Assembly: GCA_017649485.1 (NCBI GenBank)
Contig: JAGCGS010000052.1
Coordinates: 1-39,279 of the forward strand
Reading direction: 5' to 3'
DNA: 39,279 bases
Source: Bacteroidaceae bacterium
GTDB lineage: Bacteria; Bacteroidota; Bacteroidia; Bacteroidales; Bacteroidaceae
Made by a program: the position numbers and the translations under genes. Below are positions 18,264-27,148 of this stretch, piece after piece. Position 1 is the stretch's first letter. Each line of letters begins with the position of its first letter. The notes under the pieces were generated by a model. It made no database searches, was not told where the DNA came from, and saw only the letters and a program-made list of their open reading frames with translations.

Positions 18264-18925
18264 GCTATCTTGCCTTCATTCAACAGTAAAACTCTATCGG
18301 CCACAGATGACACCTCATCAGAGTGGGTCACCATCACGATAGTGGTATGCAATTCTTTATTGACATCGGTCAACAGTTGTGCAATATTGATGGCATTCTC
18401 TCTGTCAAGTTGACCTGTAGGTTCATCGGCCAACAATACTGATGGTTTCATAACCAACGCCCGACAAACTGCTACCCTACTGGCCTCACCACCTGAAAGG
18501 GTGTTGGGATACTGGTGAGCCAACGACGAGATATGGGTAAGTTCCATCAACTTCTGAGCGTAAGCTATTTCTTCAGCCGAACTGCTTGACTGGGTTGCCA
18601 AAGTAGGTAGCAGGATATTCTGCAACACATCAAACTGAGGCATCAGTCGGTGATCTTGAAACACAAAACCTATCTTGGCATTGCGGATGGATGGCAAATC
18701 TACACCCATGGCAGTCAAATCTACGCCATCCAACTTATATGTACCGCCATCTGGTGGAAGCAATGTACCCAAGATGCGCAACAAGGTGGTTTTACCTGCA
18801 CCAGAGGCACCTTTGATGGCTACAAACTCCCCATCGGCCACATGCAGCGACAAACCTCGCAACACATGGTTCTCGTGGTTTTCTCCGTCCCGAAATCGCT
18901 TATTTATGTCTATCAGTTCTATCAT
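18260..18925 (-). CDS. ABC transporter ATP-binding protein (LolD/MacB type)
   Basis: A 221-residue ABC ATPase. Walker A is GASGAGKTTLL, the signature is LSGGEASRVAVCRAL, Walker B is VLLADEPTGQLD and the H-loop is VMVTHSDE. A FQDHRLMPQFD Q-loop and overall length match the LolD/FtsE/MacB group that drives FtsX-type permeases. It overlaps the 591-residue permease by 4 bases and starts 6 bases after the membrane-anchored propeller gene, so it belongs to the same operon. It would hydrolyse ATP at the inner face of the cytoplasmic membrane. Confidence 0.93.
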   Translation of the reverse strand: MIELIDINKRFRDGENHENHVLRGLSLHVADGEFVAIKGASGAGKTTLLRILGTLLPPDGGTYKLDGVDLTAMGVDLPSIRNAKIGFVFQDHRLMPQFDVLQNILLPTLATQSSSSAEEIAYAQKLMELTHISSLAHQYPNTLSGGEASRVAVCRALVMKPSVLLADEPTGQLDRENAINIAQLLTDVNKELHTTIVMVTHSDEVSSVADRVLLLNEGKIA

Positions 18926-18931
18926 ATTTGT

Positions 18932-20116
18932 TTATCTTTTATTGCCAAAGCACAACAGGGTACCTCTAACAGTAAGTATTAAGAAATGATCTTTGATGAT
19001 GGCTGGTGAGCCCACAATGTCTTCTCCTGCATCGTATTCCCACAACAATTCGCCATCCTTGGCACGAAAGATGCTTATGATACCCGTCTTGGTACATGCA
19101 ATTACCTTGTCACGGCATACCACTGGTGAACTTTCGCCAACATTGCCCTTAAGCATCTGTCGCCACTTCACATTGCCCGAATTACGATCTACTGCTGTGA
19201 GATAACGACTTCCCGTAAACACATAGAGCTGGTTATCATCGATAGCTGGTACAGACACATTATCGCCATCATCATCGGTGGCTTCGAGTAACTTCTGACT
19301 TTTTGCTATGCCATCTTTACGCATCTGCAGCTCATAGATATTGCCCGAATAATCGCCCACATACACATGATTGCCATCGATAGCCGGAGAGCATGGGATA
19401 TAAGCATCCAACAACAAAGAGTCGGTTTGTATGCCTGTTTCACAATTGATAACCCTTATCCACTGGTCGCATCCTCCAAAGATAACATACTTATCCCAAA
19501 GAGCAACGGCACCATTGAGATAATAGCCCGACTCAAACTGACTAATGGGTTTGCCATCATGCTGATCGATGCTATAAAGATAGTTGTCGTAACTACCAAA
19601 CACAATAGCATCACGCCCCTCAAAATCAACATGGTTAGGCGATGCCGATATCTGTCCCCACGTCTCGAATGTCCACAAGGTATCGCACTTCGTCAACGAC
19701 AACGCCACCATTCGTCCCTCTATAGTACCGACATACAACACAGAATCACGAATCATGGGTGTTGCCTCGACCAACATATTCAAATTGTAGTTGAACACCT
19801 GCTCGCCCGACAAATCAACGCCCAACACCTTACCCCGACGGTCACTCCAGTATGTTACCCCATCCAACACAACAGGAGAGCTGACCGTACGGCTTTGTGC
19901 TTTATACGACCACAGCAACTCGGGCTTTTCTGGCAAAAGTGTTGATGTATAGCCACTAAGTTGCTCATTGCCTCTAAACAATTCCCAATCTCTCGAAGAT
20001 TTACCATTGAACATTGACCATTGGCCATTAAACAAAGAATGACGACTGCTAAGCCATATTCCAAGAAATATAGCAATAACGCAGAAGCAGCCAATAGTCA
20101 ATAATTTTTTATTCAT
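18932..20116 (-). CDS. membrane-anchored PQQ-like beta-propeller protein (FRG family)
   Basis: A 394-residue protein with one N-terminal transmembrane anchor (about residues 5-22) and no clear cleavage site, followed by a short linker and then FRGNEQLSG at about residue 46. Blades of the PQQ-like type follow ('VVLDGVTYWSDRRGKVLGVDLSGE', 'HVYVGDYSGNIYEL', 'YLTAVDRNSGNVKWRQ'). Linker residues 28-38 (LFNGQWSMFNG) are the in-frame translation of the TTGACCATTGG-type repeat found elsewhere between genes. The gene overlaps the upstream Fe-S protein by 8 bases and is 6 bases from the ABC ATPase, so it joins the redox and transport halves of the cluster. No quinoprotein active-site residues were recognised. 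Confidence 0.82.
   Translation of the reverse strand: MNKKLLTIGCFCVIAIFLGIWLSSRHSLFNGQWSMFNGKSSRDWELFRGNEQLSGYTSTLLPEKPELLWSYKAQSRTVSSPVVLDGVTYWSDRRGKVLGVDLSGEQVFNYNLNMLVEATPMIRDSVLYVGTIEGRMVALSLTKCDTLWTFETWGQISASPNHVDFEGRDAIVFGSYDNYLYSIDQHDGKPISQFESGYYLNGAVALWDKYVIFGGCDQWIRVINCETGIQTDSLLLDAYIPCSPAIDGNHVYVGDYSGNIYELQMRKDGIAKSQKLLEATDDDGDNVSVPAIDDNQLYVFTGSRYLTAVDRNSGNVKWRQMLKGNVGESSPVVCRDKVIACTKTGIISIFRAKDGELLWEYDAGEDIVGSPAIIKDHFLILTVRGTLLCFGNKR
20002..20031. repeat. TTGACCATTGG-type repeat inside a coding sequence
   Basis: ACCATTGAACATTGACCATTGGCCATT runs through codons 28-38 of the membrane-anchored propeller gene. It is the same repeat family that elsewhere sits between genes, here kept in frame in the linker after the membrane anchor. 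Confidence 0.65.
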
Positions 20117-21083
20117 AAATATATAAAGCTCCTGTAGGACACAAATTTGCTAACTCCTCACTTACATGACTTCTGCTTTCATCAGGAATCACTACCTGCA
20201 TATCAAAGCCACGACCTTTGAATGTAAAACCATCTTGTGAGTTATACACACACAAGCCACAACGGATGCACTTGGCGGGTTCAAACCACAAGCGACCATT
20301 TACATGCTGCTTGATCTTGAATGGCAAACTGGATGATACACCAAAACGAGGCGTCTTGATACCCTCATTGGTGGCATATGCTCGCAACTTGCAATCATGG
20401 CGTGCCACACAAGCACAATGGATACAACGTGATTTGGCATCGATGCTTACCTTCAACCATTCTTGTTCCTTAGGTGAGAAACGTCCTATCTTAGACACAA
20501 ACTTGCTCTTGTCTTTTACCTCAACATCAGCAGGTTTACCCACCACCTCAATTTCCTCCATATTAGCCAATTCCCGCATGATGGCTTTTATCTCTACATG
20601 CTCATCGACCATTCCACGGCGACAAATTTTCTCGCACGGACCTTTGCATTCATCACAAGCTATAGTTGGCAAATCAAACACAGCTGCCATCAGTTTGCGA
20701 GCTTTCTGGAAATCTCCTTTATCATAGTAATACAGTACTCCTTCAACATTCAGATTCTGAGGACAAGCTATTACACAGGGAGCCTCACAGTCAGCACGAT
20801 GATCACTCAAAAGCAATTCCAGAGACATCTGGCGCATTTCCCGTATCTCATCATTATCTGTCTCAATCTCCATACCATCCAAAGCTAAAGAAGAACAAGA
20901 AGGCAGTAATTGACCATTCCCTACATTCTTCACCATGCAAACCATGCATGAAGGCTTGTGTTGCGCTGCTGGAGCATAGCACATGTAAGGAATCTCCACT
21001 CCTATTCGATGTGCCACCTCTAAGATGGTTTCACCCTCATGAGCCTCAGCCTTTATCTTATTTATCGTTATTTCCATAATCAT
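20109..21083 (-). CDS. 2Fe-2S / Fer4_20 / 4Fe-4S electron-transfer protein (NuoG- or HydA-N-terminus-like)
   Basis: A 324-residue iron-sulfur protein without a flavin or molybdenum domain. It begins with a 2Fe-2S ferredoxin fold (MCYAPAAQHKPSCMVCMV...LLPSC). A segment like the Fe-S domain of GltD/dihydropyrimidine dehydrogenase (Fer4_20) follows: CEAPCVIACPQNLNVEG, then CDECKGPCEKICRRG. Two more cysteine groups come next (RCIHCACVARHDC and KCIRCGLC...LCPTGA). This resembles the electron-wire half of NuoG or HydA with the catalytic part missing. Its ATG overlaps the stop of the NuoEF-type fusion by 4 bases, so it is very likely the next electron acceptor for that enzyme (inference). It is cytoplasmic, with no signal peptide. 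Confidence 0.85.
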   Translation of the reverse strand: MIMEITINKIKAEAHEGETILEVAHRIGVEIPYMCYAPAAQHKPSCMVCMVKNVGNGQLLPSCSSLALDGMEIETDNDEIREMRQMSLELLLSDHRADCEAPCVIACPQNLNVEGVLYYYDKGDFQKARKLMAAVFDLPTIACDECKGPCEKICRRGMVDEHVEIKAIMRELANMEEIEVVGKPADVEVKDKSKFVSKIGRFSPKEQEWLKVSIDAKSRCIHCACVARHDCKLRAYATNEGIKTPRFGVSSSLPFKIKQHVNGRLWFEPAKCIRCGLCVYNSQDGFTFKGRGFDMQVVIPDESRSHVSEELANLCPTGALYIYE

Positions 21084-23473
21084 TCTGTTTTTAATGGCAT
21101 CTTCTTAATAGCTTTGTAGCTGCATTCATCGATACACAACCCACACTGTACACATTTCTGCACATCTATCACATGCTTCTGGTAAGGTGTATAATCAATG
21201 GCATCGCTCGGACAAGCCTTGGCACACTTGGTACATCCCACACAATCGTCGGTCACCACATACTTCACCATATCTTTGCAAGTACCTGTTTGGCAGACAC
21301 CTTGAATATGCTCTTCATACTCCTCACGGAAATACTTCAAGGTAGATAGCACAGGATTGGGTGCCGTTTTGCCCAAGCCACACATCGCCCCCTTGGTAAT
21401 GCTCACAGCCAGTTTCTCCAATTTTTCAAGGTCATCTTCTTTACCCCTCCCGGAGCAAATACGGTCAAGAATATCCAACATCCGACGAATGCCCACTCGA
21501 CAGAATGTACATTTGCCACACGACTCATCACATGTGAAGGTGGTGAAATAGCGAGCTACATCTACCATACAACTATCTTCGCCCAACACGACCAAGCCTC
21601 CGGATCCCATGATAGCTCCCAAACTCTTTAAGGCCTCATAATCAACCTCTGTATCGCAAAGTGAAGCTGGGATGCAACCACCTGAAGGGCCACCTGTTTG
21701 AACGGCCTTCAACTTGGCATCGCCTTCCATACCTCCACCTATATTATCAATAATCTGATTCAGTGTGGTTCCCATAGGGACTTCAATCAAGCCACCATGA
21801 TTAATCTTCCCCACCAATGCAAACACTTTTGTACCCTTACTACTTTCTGTTCCGGTTTGGGCAAATTCATCTGCCCCATGATTGATAACATAACTCACCT
21901 GACTCAAGGTCTCAACATTGTTAATCAATGTAGGACAACCATACAAACCTGACACTGCAGGATAAGGGGGACGCAAACTGGGGAAACCTCGCTTACCCTC
22001 GATGGAGCTAATCAAGGCTGTTTCCTCTCCACACACAAAAGCACCTGCTCCTTCGAAGATGCGGATATCGAAATCAAAGCCTGAGCCCATGATATCCTTA
22101 CCCAGCAGCTGACGCTCACGGCACATCTCCAAAGCCTTACGGGTACGGATAACTGCTTGTGGATATTCGGCACGAATATAAAACACACCCTGATGGGCAC
22201 CAACGGCATAACCAGCTATAATCATACCCTCTATCACTCGAAAGGGATAGGATTCGAGCAAGATACGATCCATGAAAGCTCCAGGGTCACCCTCATCACC
22301 ATTGCAGATGATATATTTCTCTTGTTTGGGTTGCTGAGCTACTAAGCTCCACTTACGTCCAGAGGGGAAGCCACCTCCACCTCTGCCTCGCAATCCACTC
22401 TTGAGAATCTCATCAATTATCTGCTCTCGTGTCATCTCTGTCAAAGCCTTTCGCAATGCCTTGAACCCATCTCTATGCAAGTATTCTTCTATATCAAGAG
22501 GCGACATCAAACCATAGCCTTCGGTAGAAATGCGTTTTTGTCCAGCAAAGAAATTGTTGATGGTACGAGTGCGATGCTCTTCTGACGTCCACACACTACT
22601 ATCCCAAATCTCGTCTGTCTGGAAATGGTCAATGTGACGGAAAAGTTTATTACGCCATCTCAACAAACGACTCTTGGGTTCAAAATGATGCAACAAGATT
22701 TCCCTCACATCTTCAGGGTTGACATTGGGATATCGTTTGATTGTGCCATCGGGTAAAGCCAAGTCAATGAGAGGAACTTGGTTGCAAGCACCCACACAAC
22801 TAACTGGTTTGATGCGAACATTGATACCCAGTTCTTCTTTGGCTTCCATCACAGCTTTATATATATCAGCCGTACCACTGGCTTGACAACAATTCTCCAT
22901 GCCCAAACGAACCTCGCCTTGCACTTCATCATCCTCACCTTCTTTTGCTTCTTTTTCTTTCTGGTCGGCATAGGCCTTGAAAGCATCTATCACCTCCATC
23001 ACCCTACCGGGTTGCACATGACCATAAATCTTCTGGTCAATCTGCACTACAGGTGCCAAAGCGCAACAACCCAAACAAGCCACTTTCTCGATTGAGAATT
23101 CGCCGTCATCGGTGGTGATACTATCATCTTTTATCTTAAGATCACGACGTATAGAGTCATACACATTCTCAGCTCCTTTCACATGACAAGCTGTACCAAT
23201 GCATACCTTGATGATATGCTTACCATAAGGCAACAAGCGGAACTGGGTGTAGAAAGTGGAGACGCTCACCAATTGGGCTCGGTCAATCTCAGTGCGCTCA
23301 TACACTCTTTCCAGTACATCACTTCGCAAGTAGTTAAACTCTTCCTGTAATGCCTGTAACAGAGGAATGATAATGTCACGTGTAGTTCCAATACGATCTA
23401 TAATCGCATCGGTACGTGCTATCACCGCCTGCTTGTCTTGAGCTGCTTTATTTAAACAATCACCTCCACACAT
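21080..23473 (-). CDS. NuoE-NuoF-type fusion, NADH-oxidising diaphorase (HndA/HndC- or HydC/HydB-like)
   Basis: A 797-residue fusion. Residues 15-165 form a NuoE-like thioredoxin-fold 2Fe-2S domain (CIGTACH...CLGCC). Residues 185-265 form a second thioredoxin-like 2Fe-2S domain (NCCQASG...CVGAC), typical of HydB/HndC. The NuoF flavoprotein follows, with GLRGRGGGGFPSG (NADH/FMN), CNGDEGDPGAFMD, and a 4Fe-4S site in ESCGKCTFCRVG. Two ferredoxin clusters end the protein (CVGCTKCAKACP, CVQCGLCIDEC). It would oxidise NAD(P)H and pass electrons to Fe-S partners. The longer frame starts with TTG; ATG 23473 lies 2 bases after the upstream stop and is preferred. No hydrogenase catalytic subunit and no membrane complex I genes accompany it in this window. 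Confidence 0.93.
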   Translation of the reverse strand: MCGGDCLNKAAQDKQAVIARTDAIIDRIGTTRDIIIPLLQALQEEFNYLRSDVLERVYERTEIDRAQLVSVSTFYTQFRLLPYGKHIIKVCIGTACHVKGAENVYDSIRRDLKIKDDSITTDDGEFSIEKVACLGCCALAPVVQIDQKIYGHVQPGRVMEVIDAFKAYADQKEKEAKEGEDDEVQGEVRLGMENCCQASGTADIYKAVMEAKEELGINVRIKPVSCVGACNQVPLIDLALPDGTIKRYPNVNPEDVREILLHHFEPKSRLLRWRNKLFRHIDHFQTDEIWDSSVWTSEEHRTRTINNFFAGQKRISTEGYGLMSPLDIEEYLHRDGFKALRKALTEMTREQIIDEILKSGLRGRGGGGFPSGRKWSLVAQQPKQEKYIICNGDEGDPGAFMDRILLESYPFRVIEGMIIAGYAVGAHQGVFYIRAEYPQAVIRTRKALEMCRERQLLGKDIMGSGFDFDIRIFEGAGAFVCGEETALISSIEGKRGFPSLRPPYPAVSGLYGCPTLINNVETLSQVSYVINHGADEFAQTGTESSKGTKVFALVGKINHGGLIEVPMGTTLNQIIDNIGGGMEGDAKLKAVQTGGPSGGCIPASLCDTEVDYEALKSLGAIMGSGGLVVLGEDSCMVDVARYFTTFTCDESCGKCTFCRVGIRRMLDILDRICSGRGKEDDLEKLEKLAVSITKGAMCGLGKTAPNPVLSTLKYFREEYEEHIQGVCQTGTCKDMVKYVVTDDCVGCTKCAKACPSDAIDYTPYQKHVIDVQKCVQCGLCIDECSYKAIKKMPLKTE

Positions 23474-23475
23474 AA

Positions 23476-25323
23476 TCAATTCGCTTGAACACAATACAAA
23501 CTATTATTTGTTCTCACCACTACCCTTCCGTCGGTAAATGCAGGAGTGGCAAATGTTTTCTCACCAGTAGCAAACTGACTGATCAGTGTAAGCTTACCAT
23601 CGTTACTGAAAACATACATCTTGCCATCGGTATCAAATAGGTATATCTTACCCTCTACAATCATAGGGGAAGAATAGAATTGTGCACCTGAATCATATTC
23701 AGCCACCAATTCACCTGTCTGAGCGTTGTATGCCGCTAATACGCCATAGCTTGTGGCAACATAGAGATAATCTTTTGTGGCAACAGGGCTGGAAACTTCG
23801 GGTAAATAATCGTTGGCTTCCCAAAGCTGGCTTCCGTCAGCTCCATTGATAGCCACTACCTTGGCATATTCGCTGGCAGCAAATATGATGCCGTTGGCAC
23901 TACAAGCACTGGCACCTACCTCGCCACTCATACAATCCACTTTCCATATCTGCTCGCCATTGGCTGGGTTATAAGCGGTAACTGCTGGATTACCCATCAC
24001 AATCAGTTGGGCTTTATTGTCCACATAAGCCAATGAAGGAGAACTCCAGGTGGCCTTTTCTGAACGATTCTTTGACCACACCTGGTTACCATTGGTCAAG
24101 CTCAATGCCATCAACTTGGGAGCAGTATCATTGTCATATTGAATAATAAGCAGATTACCATATATCAATAACGACGAAGCAAAACCATAATGGTTGTCGG
24201 GTACTCCAACATTCTTGGCCCATAGCTTATTGCCATCCATATCGGCACAGATCACATCACCTGTTGCAAAGATGGCACACACCTGCTTGCCATTGGTAGC
24301 TACCGTAGAAGCAGCCAAACCTGTATCATCGTTAACACGGGGCATGGTGGAAGGAGAACCTGGGATACCCGTAGCCGCTAACGTCCAACGCAATTCGCCA
24401 GTAAAGAGGTCGTAGCAGTATAACTCGCGTGACGCTTCATCTGCTCCACTAAAGAAAATGTTACGTCCATTGATGACGGGTGAATTGAATCCATGCTTAG
24501 GGACGGCTGATCGCCAAGCTATATTAGTTCCGTCACCTGGGTTCCATTTGGCAGGGATACCCCTGGCTGACGACTGTCCGTTGTAGTTATTGCCACGGAA
24601 ACCATTGTGGGTCACTTTTGGAAGCTCTACTTCCTCTACAGCAGACGGTTGTTCAACAACTGCTGTAGATTGACTATTATCTTCTGTCGATTGGCTATTC
24701 TCCACATTCTGTGTATTATCGGTTGCTTGTTGTTCATTGTTTGACACTTCTGTTACTCCTAACACAGCTGCATACTCATCGGCATCCGATTCGAATGCCA
24801 CATCTTCCTCGCCCACAACATCGGCCATCAATGATTCATCATTGGTCTTTAGTTTATCCTTCAAAGATGTATAATATGGAGACGAGAGGAAACCCAGTAC
24901 TAAGGCCACAGCTGCCAATCCACAAACGCCCCAAGTTACATACTTGCGGGCTTTTGATTTGATCAGCCAATCATCTACTTCGTCAATCTCCTTATCGGGG
25001 ATATTCATGGCATTGGCATAGTAATAACGCAAACAAACCACCAATACACCCAGCATACCCAACAGGATATAGATGCCCGACTTTAAGTGACTCTCTTGCA
25101 CGAAATATGCCTTGCGTGCCAACAGATCCAACTGACGTATCTGCTCCTGCAACTCCACATTCTCAGAATTGGAATCATTCAATTCCTTCAATGTCTCCAT
25201 CACGGTAGTTTGCAGCGGTGTAGTACCTCTTACCTGGAAATAGTTGGTAATCAGCATCACACTCAGTGCCAAGGCAAAGACGGCTGTAACAATAGCAATG
25301 TTTCTAAAAATATTCTTATTCAT
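23476..25323 (-). CDS. three-TM membrane protein with Q/N/S/T-rich linker and C-terminal PQQ-like beta-propeller
   Basis: A 615-residue protein. Hydrophobic helices lie at about residues 8-27, 82-100 and 128-147. The segment between the first two (about 40-72) is heptad-rich and may form a coiled coil. Residues 150-240 are an acidic then Gln/Asn/Ser/Thr-rich, low-complexity linker (for example NNEQQATDNTQN). An FRGNNYNG motif at about 242 opens a PQQ-like propeller to the C terminus ('RELYCYDLFTGELRW', 'KVVAINGADGSQLWEAN', 'GVLAAYNAQTGELV'). The propeller probably sits outside the inner membrane on a flexible tether. It lies between the NapH-like gene (11 bases) and the NuoEF fusion (2 bases), a position suggesting a structural link between the two. 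Confidence 0.82.
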   Translation of the reverse strand: MNKNIFRNIAIVTAVFALALSVMLITNYFQVRGTTPLQTTVMETLKELNDSNSENVELQEQIRQLDLLARKAYFVQESHLKSGIYILLGMLGVLVVCLRYYYANAMNIPDKEIDEVDDWLIKSKARKYVTWGVCGLAAVALVLGFLSSPYYTSLKDKLKTNDESLMADVVGEEDVAFESDADEYAAVLGVTEVSNNEQQATDNTQNVENSQSTEDNSQSTAVVEQPSAVEEVELPKVTHNGFRGNNYNGQSSARGIPAKWNPGDGTNIAWRSAVPKHGFNSPVINGRNIFFSGADEASRELYCYDLFTGELRWTLAATGIPGSPSTMPRVNDDTGLAASTVATNGKQVCAIFATGDVICADMDGNKLWAKNVGVPDNHYGFASSLLIYGNLLIIQYDNDTAPKLMALSLTNGNQVWSKNRSEKATWSSPSLAYVDNKAQLIVMGNPAVTAYNPANGEQIWKVDCMSGEVGASACSANGIIFAASEYAKVVAINGADGSQLWEANDYLPEVSSPVATKDYLYVATSYGVLAAYNAQTGELVAEYDSGAQFYSSPMIVEGKIYLFDTDGKMYVFSNDGKLTLISQFATGEKTFATPAFTDGRVVVRTNNSLYCVQAN

Positions 25324-25334
25324 GTATATCGTAA

Positions 25335-26567
25335 CTATTTAGTTCTCAAAATCTTATTCTGTGGACAATACTCAAAGCATTTGGCACAAGCAATGCAATT
25401 GCCATAAGCAATTTCATACTCTTTGCGGGTTCGTTTCAACGATAGATTAATCAGCTTCAAGCCAACCACCAAACCCATCAAGGCACCTGCGATGGTTCCA
25501 TACACCTTGAAATCATCCTGTACCTGCTGATAAGAAGCTGTCAATTCTTCAATCGTTCTGCCCTGACTATAGAATGCTTCTGCCTCGAGGGTCAGTTCGC
25601 CGTCAGGATCAGCTTCATGCGCCATAATCATATGGTATAGGCGTACTTCACGATGGGCATTACTGAGGTTCTCGCTTCCCAGATACATCAGCACAGCTCC
25701 TGCTACCACCAACAATGGCAAGATTACAAAATAAGAGATCACACGCATCACACCTTGTCTGTGACTCTCCTCAACCTTATTCTGATAAGGAGCTCGGATG
25801 GTATCAACCGGACATGAGTTATGGCACAGTTCACAAGTGATACAAGGTTTTTGGGTAATCTTGATTTTCCAGATAGATACTGATGAGAATATACTGAGCA
25901 ATGCTCCGTAAGGACAAAGGAACCTGCAGAAAGGACGACCAGTGAATATCGACATCAGCAGTAAAATCGCTCCAAAAATAATTAATCCCCAGTCGCCTCC
26001 CAACCTGAAGATGCCAATAAAAGGATCAAACTGACAGATAATAAACCTGGTGCGAGTCAGAGCATAGAGCAAAGCAAAGATAAGATACAACCATGGTATG
26101 ATGCTCAAGGCACCAGAAACAGCTCTGGATAAGCGATAGTTCTTGACATTCACCAAATCCTGTAAGGCTCCAAATGGACAGACACCTGCACAGAATACCC
26201 TACCAAACAAATAGGCAAAGATGATAGGAATCAGGAAGAAGAGTAGTACCACAATAGGCAACCTGTAGCTATCCTCCACAAAAGCGTATGCCACATTTTG
26301 AATTGAACCAATGCTACAAACACAACCTCCACGGAAGAATCCGAAGTAGGCAATTGATACGATGGATGTCCAAAAAATAGGTTGACGCGTGCGCTTCTTA
26401 TACAATGCCCAGGTGACAATCCCCATCAAGAACAACAGCATGATAACATCCAACGTATCCCACAGTATCTCATTAGGTACAGCATAACTGTACTCAGGAT
26501 ATTGGTATCCTGATTCAAAATCAGGTCGTGGAAATCGGCTCACAAAAGCTAACAACAGATTCATCAT
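25335..26567 (-). CDS. NapH/NosR-like polytopic 4Fe-4S membrane protein
   Basis: A 410-residue inner-membrane electron-transfer protein with about six helices. Two membrane CxxxCP motifs (GRVFCAGVCPFGAL near 123-134, GRPFCRFLCPYGAL near 210-222) and an FFRGGCVCSIGS segment near 77-88 match the Fer4_5/NosR-NapH family. Two cytoplasmic ferredoxin sites follow: CITCELCHNSCP (about 242-252) and CIACAKCFEYCP near the C terminus. The N-terminal FMN-binding domain of full NosR is absent. Family members connect quinol or cytosolic donors to exported acceptors. Its ATG overlaps the stop of the exported polyferredoxin gene by 4 bases, mirroring the napGH pairing, though no nitrate or nitrous-oxide reductase is present. 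Confidence 0.88.
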   Translation of the reverse strand: MMNLLLAFVSRFPRPDFESGYQYPEYSYAVPNEILWDTLDVIMLLFLMGIVTWALYKKRTRQPIFWTSIVSIAYFGFFRGGCVCSIGSIQNVAYAFVEDSYRLPIVVLLFFLIPIIFAYLFGRVFCAGVCPFGALQDLVNVKNYRLSRAVSGALSIIPWLYLIFALLYALTRTRFIICQFDPFIGIFRLGGDWGLIIFGAILLLMSIFTGRPFCRFLCPYGALLSIFSSVSIWKIKITQKPCITCELCHNSCPVDTIRAPYQNKVEESHRQGVMRVISYFVILPLLVVAGAVLMYLGSENLSNAHREVRLYHMIMAHEADPDGELTLEAEAFYSQGRTIEELTASYQQVQDDFKVYGTIAGALMGLVVGLKLINLSLKRTRKEYEIAYGNCIACAKCFEYCPQNKILRTK

Positions 26568-27148
26568 GCTTTGTCTTTCATTTTATATGCCTGCTCAAAA
26601 GGTACCCTACTAATAGCACCCGACGCACAGACGGTAGAAATCTTACACTCATTACAATTTAGGCATAAGTCTTGCTTCACCTGCAAAAACAAAGAACCAT
26701 TGCCAAACGAGCCACAACCCTTGACACACTTGCCACAACCATTACATAGGTCATAGTCGATGGTGTATTCAAAGTAAGGTTCTTCCACGAACTTACGCTG
26801 AATGGCTCCTGTTGGACAAATCATATTTTCAGCTGCCGTATTCAGTTCCTTGGCATTCGTACGGTAGTATCCACCACACAAATCACAGTAGCCACACACC
26901 TTGTTAGCATGAAAACACCTCACAGCTGAAACAGGCATTACACAGTCGGTTTCACATCTGCCACACTGCGTACATTTCTCATGGTCAATCTGCCAATAGA
27001 GGTCGGCTGTCCCCTCGCTCTTCACCTTGGTAGCAGCCGCTCCACCCACGGCGATGATACCTCCTCCAGCCATGACAGTACCCAAGCGTCGGAAGAAATC
27101 TCGACGTTTCATCGGGCTATTGCTCAGTAGATTATCTTTTTTATCCAT
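26564..27148 (-). CDS. exported polyferredoxin with twin-arginine signal (NapG/DmsB-like)
   Basis: A 194-residue Fe-S protein. The N terminus has a twin-arginine pattern, KRRDFFRRLG, followed by a Gly/Ala-rich hydrophobic stretch (VMAGGGIIAVGGAAA), so it is probably exported folded. Cysteine groups for three to four 4Fe-4S clusters follow: CTQCGRCETDC, CGYCDLC with ICPTGA, CNGCGKCVKGC, and CLNCNECKISTVC. Its layout matches NapG-type proteins. The ATG at 27148 is preferred over a TTG nine bases upstream that lies in a repeat tract. It overlaps the NapH-like gene by 4 bases, strongly suggesting that the two proteins pass electrons across the membrane together. Confidence 0.88.
   Translation of the reverse strand: MDKKDNLLSNSPMKRRDFFRRLGTVMAGGGIIAVGGAAATKVKSEGTADLYWQIDHEKCTQCGRCETDCVMPVSAVRCFHANKVCGYCDLCGGYYRTNAKELNTAAENMICPTGAIQRKFVEEPYFEYTIDYDLCNGCGKCVKGCGSFGNGSLFLQVKQDLCLNCNECKISTVCASGAISRVPFEQAYKMKDKA

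Noticed and set aside
20109-23473. Electron-bifurcating [FeFe] hydrogenase HydABC
   Set aside because: HydB/HydC-like parts are present, but no H-cluster protein (typical TSCxP-type motifs) occurs in this window.
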